Assembly (NCBI RefSeq): GCF_026162425.1
Contig: NZ_JAOBQJ010000003.1
Span: 186,001-250,000, forward strand
Direction of reading: 5' to 3'
Length of the DNA stretch: 64,000 nt
Origin: Flexivirga meconopsidis
GTDB lineage: Bacteria; Actinomycetota; Actinomycetes; Actinomycetales; Dermatophilaceae
A program made the position numbers and the translations under genes. Below are positions 1 through 8,129 of this stretch, one piece after another (position 1 is the first letter of the stretch; every line of letters begins with the position of its first letter). The notes beneath the pieces were generated by a model, which did no database searches, had not been told where the DNA came from, and was given only the letters and a program-made list of their open reading frames with translations.

Positions 1-6
1 ACTGCC

Positions 7-933
7 ATGAGCGATGCGCAGTGGCGACCGATCGACGCCGCCGAGCTGCCGCAGTGGCGGCAAGCGGCCGGCGAGCACCTGCGGGAGGTCCGCAGAGCCG
101 CCGGTGAGGTCGGCTATGACCGGGCGGTCGATGGCGCCCTCGCGCGCGCGATCACCGATGGCGCACTCGCCCTCGACCATGCCGTATGGCGGGTCACCAC
201 CGCGGACGCCGCAGCCGGGTGGGTGTGGCTGGTCCGCCGGCCGGACGCGGTGGTGGTCGCCGACCTGGCGGTGCCTGACGCAGCAGCCGATGCCGTCGCC
301 GGGAAGCTGCCTGACGTCATACGAGATCTGGACCGAAACGCTTTCACCTTCAGCGTGTTTCGGCATGACCCGGTGACCGCGGCGCTCCGGCGGGCCGACG
401 ACCGGCTGATCGCGTCACACATGCAGATCGACGTCGACGCGGTGCCGCCCGCGGAGGGCCTCACGCTCCGTCCGATGACTCCGGCGCGGTATGCCGACTT
501 CGCCCGGTTCGCGGTCGACCACTACGCGAGTGAGTTACTGGCTGCGGGCGCCGCACCCAATCTCGCTGCGGCGGAGAGGGCCGCGCGAGAGTCGTTCGCG
601 CGGCTGCTGCCCGACGGCCTGCAGACCCCCGGGCACTGGATATGGGCCGCCTGCGCAGGCGACGCCGAGGTCGGGATGCTCTGGGTCGGGGTGCAGCCCG
701 AGCGTGCCTTCATCTTCAACATTGAGGTCGCCCCGGCGCACCGCCGCAAGGGCTATGCCACCCAGATCTTGCGCGCGGGCGCCGAGCAGGCCCGCATCGC
801 CGGTCGCGGCACGCTTGCGCTCAACGTGTGGGGTCACAACACCGGCGCCAAGCAGCTGTATGACGCGGTCGGCTACCTCACCACCGACCAGGTGTTCCGG
901 CGCGAGCTGCCGAGGCGGCCGCGCCGCACGTGA
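7..933 (+). CDS. GNAT family N-acetyltransferase (308 aa)
   Basis: Predicted cytoplasmic acetyl-CoA-dependent N-acetyltransferase of unknown substrate. The C-terminal third (about residues 155-300) has the GNAT fold signature: a strand ending in FIFNIEVAPAHRRKGYA supplies the acetyl-CoA pyrophosphate-binding loop (RRKGYA). It is followed by the helix and the NxxAxxLYxxxGY end motif, seen as NTGAKQLYDAVGY. The N-terminal half is Ala-rich and may be a degenerate second GNAT-like domain, as in tandem GNAT proteins. The ATG at 7 is the first start in the window. Its stop abuts the stop of the convergent permease at 935, so the two genes meet tail to tail. Confidence 0.85.
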   Translation: MSDAQWRPIDAAELPQWRQAAGEHLREVRRAAGEVGYDRAVDGALARAITDGALALDHAVWRVTTADAAAGWVWLVRRPDAVVVADLAVPDAAADAVAGKLPDVIRDLDRNAFTFSVFRHDPVTAALRRADDRLIASHMQIDVDAVPPAEGLTLRPMTPARYADFARFAVDHYASELLAAGAAPNLAAAERAARESFARLLPDGLQTPGHWIWAACAGDAEVGMLWVGVQPERAFIFNIEVAPAHRRKGYATQILRAGAEQARIAGRGTLALNVWGHNTGAKQLYDAVGYLTTDQVFRRELPRRPRRT

Positions 934-934
934 G

Positions 935-2392
935 TCAGGCGACGCCGGAGCCTTCCTCGTCGAACACGCTGGAATCAATGCGCTTTCGCACCGCGAACCA
1001 GCCGCCGACCATCGCGGCCGCGACCAGCGGCAGGGCCAGGCAGATCGTCCAGGTGCCGATGTCACCGTCGGTGCCGATCAGCACCAGCACCGCGGCCAGG
1101 AAGACCAGAGTGACGATGTTGATCACCGGTGCTCCGCCGAGCCGGAAGCCGGGACGTTCGATCTCGCCGCGCTGCGCCTTCCGGACGAACATCAGGTGGC
1201 TGATCATGATCATGGACCACACACCGATGATGCCGACCGAGGCGAGGTTGAGCACGATCTCGAAGGCCTTGCCCGGCTGCAGGTAGTTGACGACCACCCC
1301 GAGCACACCGACAGCCGCGGTGGCGGCGATCCCGCCATACGGCACATGCGTCTTGCTCATCAGGCCGGTGAAGCGTGGTGCGGTGCCGGCCAGCGACATC
1401 GAGCGCAGCACGCGCCCGGTGGAGTAGAGGCCGGAGTTCATCGACGACGCGGCCGCGGTGATCACCACGACGTTCATCACGTCTCCCGCACCGCTCACAC
1501 CGAGCTTGGACAGCACTGTGACAAAAGGTGATTCGCCGGAGCTGAACGAGGTGTAGGGCAGCAGCAGGCAGAGGAGTATGACGGAGCCGATGTAGAAGAT
1601 CGCGATGCGCCAGATGATCGAATTGACCACTTTGGGCATCACCTTGCGCGGCTCCGGGGTCTCGCCTGCGGCGACGCCGACCAGCTCCATCGAGGCGTAG
1701 GCGAAGACCACGCCCTGCATCAGCGCGAACATCGGCCAGGCACCCTGCGGGAAGAAGCCGCCGTTGTCGCTGATCACCGAGAAGCCGGGCGCGGTGCCGC
1801 CGACGTGGTGGCCGGAGACGATGACGCCGATCGCGATCAGCATGAAAATCACCAGCGCGGCGACCTTGATGATCGCGAACCAGAACTCCAGCTCGCCGAA
1901 GAGCGCGACGCCGACCAGGTTGACCACGAGCACCACGACCAGCGCGATGAGCGCGATCAGCCACTGGGGGACGTTGTCGGAGAAGAAGCCCCAATAGTGG
2001 AAGTAGAGGGCGATCGCGGTCGAGTCGGCGACCACCGTCGTCGACCAGTTCAGGAAGTGGAACCACCCGGCGGCATACGCACCCTTCTCGCCGACGAATT
2101 CGCGAGCGTAGGAGACGAATGCGCCGGACGAGGGCCGGTGCACCACCATCTCGCCGAGCGCGCGCACCACGAACAGTGCGAAGACGCCGCAGATGGCGTA
2201 GCTGAGGATCAGCGAGGGCCCGGCGTCGTGCAACCGGCCACCTGCTCCGAGGAACAGGCCGGTGCCGATGGCGCCGCCAATGCCGATCATCTGGATGTGC
2301 CGGCTCTTCAGGCCCTTGGCGTAGCCGGAGTCCCCGGCGTCACGCGGAGCGGCGGCTGTGTCGTCCTCGCGCTGGCTCGCGTCGATGGTCAC
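935..2392 (-). CDS. Amino-acid permease, AnsP/GabP-like (AAT branch of the APC superfamily)
   Basis: Integral membrane amino-acid transporter of about 485 residues with twelve predicted helices. It starts with the family N-terminus GLKSRHIQMIGIGGAIGTGLF in helix 1. It also has ELEFWFAIIKVAA in the middle and the GETPEPRKVMPKVVNSIIWR loop typical of AAT permeases. Resemblance is closest to L-asparagine/GABA permeases, but the substrate cannot be fixed from sequence. I chose the GTG at 2392 because AAAGGA lies about 11 nt upstream and the family N-terminus begins shortly after; an open frame continues to 2536 without family similarity. A palindrome at 2520-2540 lies in the divergent space shared with the CLC gene. 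Confidence 0.85.
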   Translation of the reverse strand: MTIDASQREDDTAAAPRDAGDSGYAKGLKSRHIQMIGIGGAIGTGLFLGAGGRLHDAGPSLILSYAICGVFALFVVRALGEMVVHRPSSGAFVSYAREFVGEKGAYAAGWFHFLNWSTTVVADSTAIALYFHYWGFFSDNVPQWLIALIALVVVLVVNLVGVALFGELEFWFAIIKVAALVIFMLIAIGVIVSGHHVGGTAPGFSVISDNGGFFPQGAWPMFALMQGVVFAYASMELVGVAAGETPEPRKVMPKVVNSIIWRIAIFYIGSVILLCLLLPYTSFSSGESPFVTVLSKLGVSGAGDVMNVVVITAAASSMNSGLYSTGRVLRSMSLAGTAPRFTGLMSKTHVPYGGIAATAAVGVLGVVVNYLQPGKAFEIVLNLASVGIIGVWSMIMISHLMFVRKAQRGEIERPGFRLGGAPVINIVTLVFLAAVLVLIGTDGDIGTWTICLALPLVAAAMVGGWFAVRKRIDSSVFDEEGSGVA

Positions 2393-2519
2393 TGCAGTGG
2401 TCCTTTCACACACGTCGACCCCGGCATGAGTCCGTTCGGGAGAGCCGAGGTCGCCAGGCGACGGTACCCGGAAGTGACGCCGAACACGGAATCGGGCTCG
2501 GCAGCTATGCGCATAGGCA

Positions 2520-2540
2520 ATAATTGCGCTCTGCAATTAT
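2520..2540. promoter_or_regulatory. Operator-like inverted repeat ATTGC-N5-GCAAT, site 1
   Basis: Perfect 8-bp arms ATAATTGC and GCAATTAT separated by five bases (GCTCT). It lies 128 bp before the permease start (2392) and 35 bp before the CLC antiporter start (2575), so it could control either divergent gene. The surroundings are unusually A/T-rich. The same arms and the same 5-bp spacer recur at 20359-20381 beside a marR gene. Binding by a MarR-type protein is inference. Confidence 0.6.
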
Positions 2541-2574
2541 ATGTATGACGCGACGTTCCCGGCGAAAGGCGACG

Positions 2575-4617
2575 ATGATCGCGATCGACTCCGTGACCGG
2601 TGGTGGCCGCCGCATCCTCGGCAGGGCGTTGTCGGGAGTGCGGCAAGCGCCGTACCTGCGTAAATGGCTGGCGCTCGGCATGCTCATCGGCGGCGTTGCC
2701 GGGCTCGGTGCGATCGTCTTCTACTACGGCCTGACGTGGGGGACGCAGCTGTTGCTGACCGACCTCGGCGGCTACCGGCCTCCGGGTGTCGCCGGCGAAG
2801 GCGGTTATCAACCCGGCAGCGGGTTCAGCCGGCCGTGGGCCATCCCACTCGTGGTCGGTGCCGGCGGCCTGATCTCCGGTCTGCTGGTCTTCACCTGGGC
2901 TCCGGAAGCCGAGGGACACGGCACTGATTCGGCGATCAAGGCGGTGCACGCCAACCCCAAGGGTGTGCGACCGCGGGTGATCGTCGTCAAGCTCGTCGCG
3001 AGCATCATCACCATCGCGAGCGGCGGATCGGGCGGCCGCGAGGGCCCGACCGCCCAGATCTCGTCCGGATTCGGGTCAACACTGGCCCGCGCGCTCAACC
3101 TCACCCCGCGCGATGCACGCATCTGCGTGGCAGCCGGCATCGCTGCGGGCATCGGCGCGATCTTCAAGGCGCCCCTGGGCGGCGCGATGCTCGGCGCGGA
3201 GCTGCTGTATGTCGAGGATGTCGAGATCGAGGCGCTGCTACCGAGCATCGTGGCGACCTCCGTCGGGTATGGCATCTTCTGTAGCGCCACGGGAGGATTC
3301 ACTCCAGTCTTCGGGAACAACCCCGATGCCGGTGTCGGAAACCCTTGGGAGCTAGCGCTTTTCGCGGTCGTGGGTGTCGCGGCCGGGTTGGTCGGCCGGC
3401 TCTACACCTGGAGCTTCTACGGCCTGACCGACTGGTGGAACCGGGTGCCGATGCCGCGGGTGGTCAAACCGGCGGTCGCCGGTGTCGTCGTCGGGCTGAT
3501 CGGGCTGGAGGTGCCGGGTGCGCTCGGCACCGGGTATGGCGCACTGCAGGGCGAGCTCGACCTCCACGTGTTGGTCGACATGCCGTTGCTGATTGTCCTG
3601 GTCCTGCCGTTGGCAAAGATCCTCACCACGAGCATGTCGATCGGATCCGGCGGATCCGGAGGCATTTTCGGCCCCGGCCTGGTGATCGGCGGCGCGACCG
3701 GCGCGCTGCTGTGGCGGCTGGGTCATCAGGTGGGGATCGGCACCGACGTGCAGCTGGCGTTCGTGATCGTCGGGATGGCGGCCTGCTTCGGCGCAATCGC
3801 CCATGCGCAGGTGTCGGTGCTGCTGATGGTTGCCGAAATGACCGGCACGATCGGTGTGCTACCGCCGGCGATGGTGGCGCTCGCCTTTTCCTCCCTTGTG
3901 GTCGGCAGCACGTCGATCTATCGCAGCCAGTTGATGCACCGATCCGACTCTCCCGCACATCGATTCGGCTTCGGGATGGCCACTGACAAGGCGGTCGGGG
4001 TCGCCGAGGTGATGCGTGCGCCGCGGCTGGTGCTGCCGGACGGCACAAGGGTCGCGGACGCGGTCGTGCACCTTTCCGGCTCGGGCCTGCCCGGTGCGCC
4101 GGTTGTCAATAACGACGGAGCGTTCCTCGGGGTCGTGCAGCTCGCCGACCTGAGCGACCTGCCTGCGGCTCGGCGCGCCGAGTCACTGACCGGCCACCTC
4201 GACGCGGAAGCGATGACGCTGCCGACCGACGCCGGCCTCGACGCGGCGCTGGAAGCGCTGCCTGCGAGCGAGCACGGCTGGGTGCCGGTGTTGGACAACG
4301 ACTTTCGCCCGGTGGGCATTGTGTCCGCGGTGGAGCTGGTCCAGGGCTGGGAGCGCACCATGCGCGCGTCCGTGCGGGCGGTGTCCGCGGCCACCCGAGA
4401 CGCGCAGCTCGTCGATGTCGAGGTGGGGACGACCGCTCCTGCGGTCCGCCGAGCGGTCCGGGACCTCGGTCTGCCGCGCTCGGTCGTCATCGTCTCGATC
4501 ACCCGCGGCCATGCCGTCGTGCTGCCGCAGGCCGACGAAGTGCTGCGGGCCGGCGACCGGCTCGCGGTGCTCACCCCGGCGTCCGCGCTGACCCGCGTGC
4601 AGCGGATCTTCGGCTGA
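2575..4617 (+). CDS. CLC-type chloride/proton antiporter with CBS pair and C-terminal TrkA-C-like domain
   Basis: Membrane antiporter or channel of the CLC family, 680 aa. The selectivity-filter elements are visible: GSGGREGPT near residue 160 (the GREGP motif with its gating glutamate) and GSGGSGGIFGPGLVIGG near residue 365. After the membrane part come two CBS repeats (about 480-600), which usually bind adenine nucleotides, and a final segment (about 615-680, ending in AGDRLAVLTP) that resembles a TrkA-C/RCK-C domain. This domain order is known for bacterial CLC proteins. The ATG at 2575 was chosen because AAAGG precedes it by 7 nt; ATG 2545 is also in frame. Divergent from the amino-acid permease and sharing an operator-like palindrome. 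Confidence 0.85.
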   Translation: MIAIDSVTGGGRRILGRALSGVRQAPYLRKWLALGMLIGGVAGLGAIVFYYGLTWGTQLLLTDLGGYRPPGVAGEGGYQPGSGFSRPWAIPLVVGAGGLISGLLVFTWAPEAEGHGTDSAIKAVHANPKGVRPRVIVVKLVASIITIASGGSGGREGPTAQISSGFGSTLARALNLTPRDARICVAAGIAAGIGAIFKAPLGGAMLGAELLYVEDVEIEALLPSIVATSVGYGIFCSATGGFTPVFGNNPDAGVGNPWELALFAVVGVAAGLVGRLYTWSFYGLTDWWNRVPMPRVVKPAVAGVVVGLIGLEVPGALGTGYGALQGELDLHVLVDMPLLIVLVLPLAKILTTSMSIGSGGSGGIFGPGLVIGGATGALLWRLGHQVGIGTDVQLAFVIVGMAACFGAIAHAQVSVLLMVAEMTGTIGVLPPAMVALAFSSLVVGSTSIYRSQLMHRSDSPAHRFGFGMATDKAVGVAEVMRAPRLVLPDGTRVADAVVHLSGSGLPGAPVVNNDGAFLGVVQLADLSDLPAARRAESLTGHLDAEAMTLPTDAGLDAALEALPASEHGWVPVLDNDFRPVGIVSAVELVQGWERTMRASVRAVSAATRDAQLVDVEVGTTAPAVRRAVRDLGLPRSVVIVSITRGHAVVLPQADEVLRAGDRLAVLTPASALTRVQRIFG

Positions 4618-4740
4618 CCGCCGGCGCCACGAGCAGACTGCCGATCTGGTCGCAGTGCACGAGGTGATCCTGGACGAGCGCGAAGTAGGAACAGGCGATG
4701 ACGAGACCACCTTGGCGGGTGCCGACAGACACCTTCCGGC

Positions 4741-6414
4741 TCACGGCAGGTAGTAGGTCGGGTTCGGCAGTTTCACCGGCGCCAGTGCGTGCCCGCCGAT
4801 CAGGTCGGAGAACTGGTCGCCGAAGTTGGCGATGATCGTGTAACCGCCACCGGCGGAACTCTCGACATACGAACGGGTTTGGGACTTGTACTCGATCGTC
4901 GTGCACTTGGCGGTCGCGCAGTGGATGTAAGGCGGCTGCTGGGCGGCGCCGGTCCACTTGGTGAAGTAGTTGTCGGTGGTGAAGCCGGAGTAGCCGACCT
5001 TCGCGAGATTGCCGAGGGTCGCGGCCTTCTGGCTGTCGCCCCGACCGGTCAGTCCGATGATCGTGCAGCCGGACGACGCGGCTGCGTTGACCAGCGCGAC
5101 CATTCCGGGGGTGGCGGGGAAGCGCTGGCCCTGCACCCACTGGTCCTGCAGCGCAGGGTCGTAGTTGAAGTGCATGGCGCCGTCTTCCATGTCGTAGGTC
5201 CACAGCGTGGTGTCGTCGGCGTCCAGCACGATCGCCGGCTTCGCACCGAGCTTGCCGGCCACACGGCAGGCATCCTGGACCAGCGGTGTCGCGAGGAGGG
5301 TGAGTCGCTGCATCTCACTGATGTATGGCGAGGCGGTCTTGTCGGCGATGCCTGCGCTCGTCGCGTTGTAGTAGGTGCGGATGGTGGACTTGACTGAGTC
5401 GATGTTCGGGATGCCTTCTCCGCCTTGGGTTTTCCCGCTCGATCCATCGGGCTGCATGGTGAACCTCGTGCGCGGGGCGAGCTGCGGCTCGCGCACACCG
5501 GGTAGGTCGGGTGACGGCAGGTAGTAGGTCGGGTTCGGCAGTTTGAGGTTGTGGTCGGCGAAGCCGCCCTGCAGGTCGGAGAACTGGTCGCCGACGTTCA
5601 ATGCGATGTCGTAACCCATCGCCTCGATGTGCCGCCTCGTACCGGCCTTGTACTCCACCGTTGTGCACTTCGCCGTCGCGCAGTGGATGTAGGACGGCTG
5701 CTGACTGGCGCCCTTTCCGGTCCACTTGGTGAAGTAGTTGTCGGCGGTGAAGCCGGTGTAGCCGACTTTGGCCAGGTTGCCGAGGGTCGCGGCCTTCTGG
5801 TCGTCACTTCGACCGGTCAGCCCGAAGACGGTGAACCCGGCCTGCTGCGCCCGCTTCACGAAATCGACCATGCCCGGTGTGGCGGGGAAGCGCTGGCCCT
5901 GCACCCACTGGTCCTGCAGGGCAGGGTCGTAGTTGAAGTGCATGGCGCCGTCTTCCATGTCGTAGGTCCACAGCGTGGTGTCGTCGGCGTCGAGCACGAT
6001 CGCCGGCTTCTTGCCGTGCTGCGCGCTCTGCTGGTAGAGCCGCTGCAGCGACTTCTCCCGGGTGCCCAGGAGCCGGGTCATCTCGGTGATGTATGGCGAG
6101 GCGGTCTTGTCGGCGATGCCTGCGCTCGTCGCGTTGTAGTAGGTGCGGATGGTGGACTTGACCGAGTCGATGTTCGGGATGCCTTCTCCGCCTTGGGTTT
6201 TCCCGCTCGAACCGTCGGGCTGCATGGTGAATTTCGTGCGCGGCGCGAGGAAGCGATCGGCGATCGAGTTGAGCGCGCGAGCCGTCGGTTGACGGTGCAC
6301 TGACGCGGGGGCAGGGGGATGTGGGGTCGCGCCGGCCGGCGAACTCAGCGCGATGGCAGGTGTCGCGGCGGCGACTGCGACTGCGGTGACGACGGCTGCA
6401 CGACGACGAAGCAT
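4741..6414 (-). CDS. Secreted HAD-superfamily acid phosphatase with two tandem, nearly identical domains
   Basis: 557-aa exported protein with an Ala-rich signal peptide (RRRAAVVTAVAVAAATPAIA, cleavage near ATP). Two HAD (class B acid phosphatase-like) domains follow, about residues 50-290 and 300-557. Each carries motif I as VLDADDTTLWTYD, a shared block MHFNYDPALQDQWVQGQRFPA, motif II as GLTGRSD or GLTGRGD, and a late acidic motif GDQFSDL. The period is 771 nt (257 codons), with long stretches identical at DNA level. Each domain keeps its catalytic Asp pair, so both may be active. The middle parts differ (YQQSAQHGKK versus CRVAGKLGAK). ATG 6414 has CGGGAG six nt upstream. Substrate unknown; phosphate scavenging is an inference. 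Confidence 0.85.
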   Translation of the reverse strand: MLRRRAAVVTAVAVAAATPAIALSSPAGATPHPPAPASVHRQPTARALNSIADRFLAPRTKFTMQPDGSSGKTQGGEGIPNIDSVKSTIRTYYNATSAGIADKTASPYITEMTRLLGTREKSLQRLYQQSAQHGKKPAIVLDADDTTLWTYDMEDGAMHFNYDPALQDQWVQGQRFPATPGMVDFVKRAQQAGFTVFGLTGRSDDQKAATLGNLAKVGYTGFTADNYFTKWTGKGASQQPSYIHCATAKCTTVEYKAGTRRHIEAMGYDIALNVGDQFSDLQGGFADHNLKLPNPTYYLPSPDLPGVREPQLAPRTRFTMQPDGSSGKTQGGEGIPNIDSVKSTIRTYYNATSAGIADKTASPYISEMQRLTLLATPLVQDACRVAGKLGAKPAIVLDADDTTLWTYDMEDGAMHFNYDPALQDQWVQGQRFPATPGMVALVNAAASSGCTIIGLTGRGDSQKAATLGNLAKVGYSGFTTDNYFTKWTGAAQQPPYIHCATAKCTTIEYKSQTRSYVESSAGGGYTIIANFGDQFSDLIGGHALAPVKLPNPTYYLP

Positions 6415-6499
6415 GGACTCTCCCGGAGATGGATAGCTACCCGAACTCACTGACGCTACTGCCGTTGGCGGGTGCGTGTGGGGGAATCGCGGACTCCCG

Positions 6500-7513
6500 T
6501 CATACCTCCGGGTAGAGGTGGTGCGCCCGGGCGAAGACACGAGTGAGTCCCAGCAGGCCGTCGATGTATGGCGTGGGCACCCGCACGGCGCGGGCGATCT
6601 GCGCGACCACGCCGACCAACGCGTCCAACTCGATCGGCCGGCCGGCCTCCGCGTCCTGCAGCATCGACGGGCGCATCGTGCCAAGGCTGCGGGTGATCGC
6701 ATGCCGGTCCTGCGGCTCCATATCGATGCGCAGGCCGAGTTGTTCGCCGACCTGCTGCATCTCACGCATACACCGGGTGGCGAAGTCGAGCAGTTGCGGA
6801 TCGGCGAGCAGGCGGTCGGTGCTGGCGCCGGTGACCGCGCTCAGCGGGTTCATGGTGAGGTTGCCCCACAGCTTGAACCACACGTCGCGCTCGATCGCGT
6901 CGCTGCGGCGTATCGACAGACCCCCTGCTGCGAAGGCGGCTGCGACACGGTCGGTCACGTCGCGGGTGCGGGCGTTCGGGTCGGGCGCGCCGAGGATCAG
7001 CTCGTCTCCCGCATTGTGTTGCACGACATCGGGTTCGGGCCGGCTGGCGGCAAAGTGCACCACCGAGCCGAGCACCCGATCGGCGGGTGCGATCCGGCGC
7101 ATGCCGGCCGGGTCGAGCAACGGAACATTGGCAGCCTCCGGCGCCCCTGGCAGCCCGTCGAAGAACCACCACGGGATGCCGTTGGTCGCCGACATCACAA
7201 CCGTGTTGTCGCCCAGGCGCCCATGGAGAGCGCGTGCCACATCGGGCAGCCCCGTCGTCTTGACCGAGACGATCAGCAGGTCGACCTGACTGAGATCGGC
7301 ATCCGGTGTGAGCACTTCAACCGGTATGACGCGCTCGGCCCTTCCGGCACGGGCGTCGCGGAGGGTCAATCCGCCGGCCGTCCGGATCCGTTCCGCAGAC
7401 TCCCCGCGGGCGAATGCCTGCACGCGAGCGCCGCCGTCGGCGAGTGCGCCGGCGAGCACGCCGCCCACGCTGCCGAGACCGTGGACCAGAGCGGTGAGTT
7501 GAGGCACCGGCAC
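6500..7513 (-). CDS. Ketopantoate reductase family oxidoreductase (ApbA/PanE-like)
   Basis: 337-aa cytoplasmic NADPH-dependent reductase of the 2-dehydropantoate 2-reductase family. That family reduces ketopantoate to pantoate in pantothenate/CoA synthesis. The N-terminal Rossmann motif is GLGSVGGVLAGAL. The VSVKTT segment follows near residue 85, and the C-terminal helical domain contains the family block WFKLWGNLTMNPLSAVTG. Many actinobacteria carry several paralogues, so a role on another 2-keto acid is possible. The start is GTG 7513; a second GTG lies two codons in. The gene diverges from tetR, with a strong dyad between them. The stop is the TGA inside GTATGACG. Confidence 0.8.
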   Translation of the reverse strand: MPVPQLTALVHGLGSVGGVLAGALADGGARVQAFARGESAERIRTAGGLTLRDARAGRAERVIPVEVLTPDADLSQVDLLIVSVKTTGLPDVARALHGRLGDNTVVMSATNGIPWWFFDGLPGAPEAANVPLLDPAGMRRIAPADRVLGSVVHFAASRPEPDVVQHNAGDELILGAPDPNARTRDVTDRVAAAFAAGGLSIRRSDAIERDVWFKLWGNLTMNPLSAVTGASTDRLLADPQLLDFATRCMREMQQVGEQLGLRIDMEPQDRHAITRSLGTMRPSMLQDAEAGRPIELDALVGVVAQIARAVRVPTPYIDGLLGLTRVFARAHHLYPEV

Positions 7514-7537
7514 AGGCTATGGGCTCTGAACGGCGTG

Positions 7538-7569
7538 GACAATAGCGCCTCAGTTGAGGCAATATTGTC
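7538..7569. promoter_or_regulatory. Long dyad, likely TetR autoregulatory operator
   Basis: Inverted repeat centred at 7553/7554. From the outside in it reads GACAATA, two bases, GCCTCA, then GT, TGAGGC, two bases, TATTGTC, so 13 of 16 positions per arm are self-complementary. It fills the gap between the reductase start (7513) and the tetR start (7572) and ends two bases before tetR. Position and symmetry fit autoregulation by the adjacent TetR protein, which would also repress the coupled exporter. No experiment supports this here. Confidence 0.65.
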
Positions 7570-7571
7570 TC

Positions 7572-8129
7572 ATGAACACGACGGAGCTGCTCGACCGCGC
7601 GGTGGCGGTACTCAATGCCAACCACGGTGCGTCGATGGCGACAATCGCCGAGCAGATCGGCATCAGCCGGGCAACCCTGAACCGGCGATTCGCCTCGCGG
7701 GAGGACCTGCTGCGACAGCTCGGAGAGCGGGCGACAGACCGCTGGGAACGCGGTTTGGATGCGGCCGACGCGGAGGCTGCCGCGGCGTCCGGTGACGCGT
7801 CCCGGATCGAGCGGGCCCTGCGCACGCTCATTCATGAATACGTAGCAGAGGCAGACGAGTACGGTTTCGCGCTCACCGATGTCTTCCTCGAGCAGGTGCC
7901 CGAGCTCGCCCGCCGTTCGGAGGAGCTGACCGACCGCGAGACGGCCCTGCTCGCCGCGGGCCAGCGGGCCGGGTTGCTGCGCTCGGATGTGCCCGTCCGC
8001 TGGCTGGGCTGGTCGATGTTCGGCCAACTGGTTGCTGCGCGAGACGCGTTGCGGTTCGGGGATGTCGGTCGACGTGGCCTGGAAGATCTGGTGGTCACGA
8101 CACTGTTCGAGGGGGTCACGAACCGATGA
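7572..8129 (+). CDS. TetR/AcrR family transcriptional regulator
   Basis: 185-aa DNA-binding repressor. The N-terminal helix-turn-helix is at residues 20-47 (SMATIAEQIGISRATLNRRF). The remainder is a helical ligand-binding and dimerisation domain typical of TetR proteins. Its stop overlaps the start of the downstream MFS exporter as ATGA, so the two are co-translated and the regulator very likely controls the exporter in response to an exported compound. No clear ribosome-binding site is visible; CAATAT lies 6 nt before the ATG, so the transcript may be leaderless. The dyad at 7538-7569 is the obvious operator candidate. Confidence 0.85.
   Translation: MNTTELLDRAVAVLNANHGASMATIAEQIGISRATLNRRFASREDLLRQLGERATDRWERGLDAADAEAAAASGDASRIERALRTLIHEYVAEADEYGFALTDVFLEQVPELARRSEELTDRETALLAAGQRAGLLRSDVPVRWLGWSMFGQLVAARDALRFGDVGRRGLEDLVVTTLFEGVTNR

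Noticed and set aside
4618-4740. Small coding remnant between the CLC gene and the phosphatase (minus strand reads GGLVIACSYFALVQDH)
   Set aside because: Only about 40 codons without start, stop context or known family; more likely non-coding spacer.
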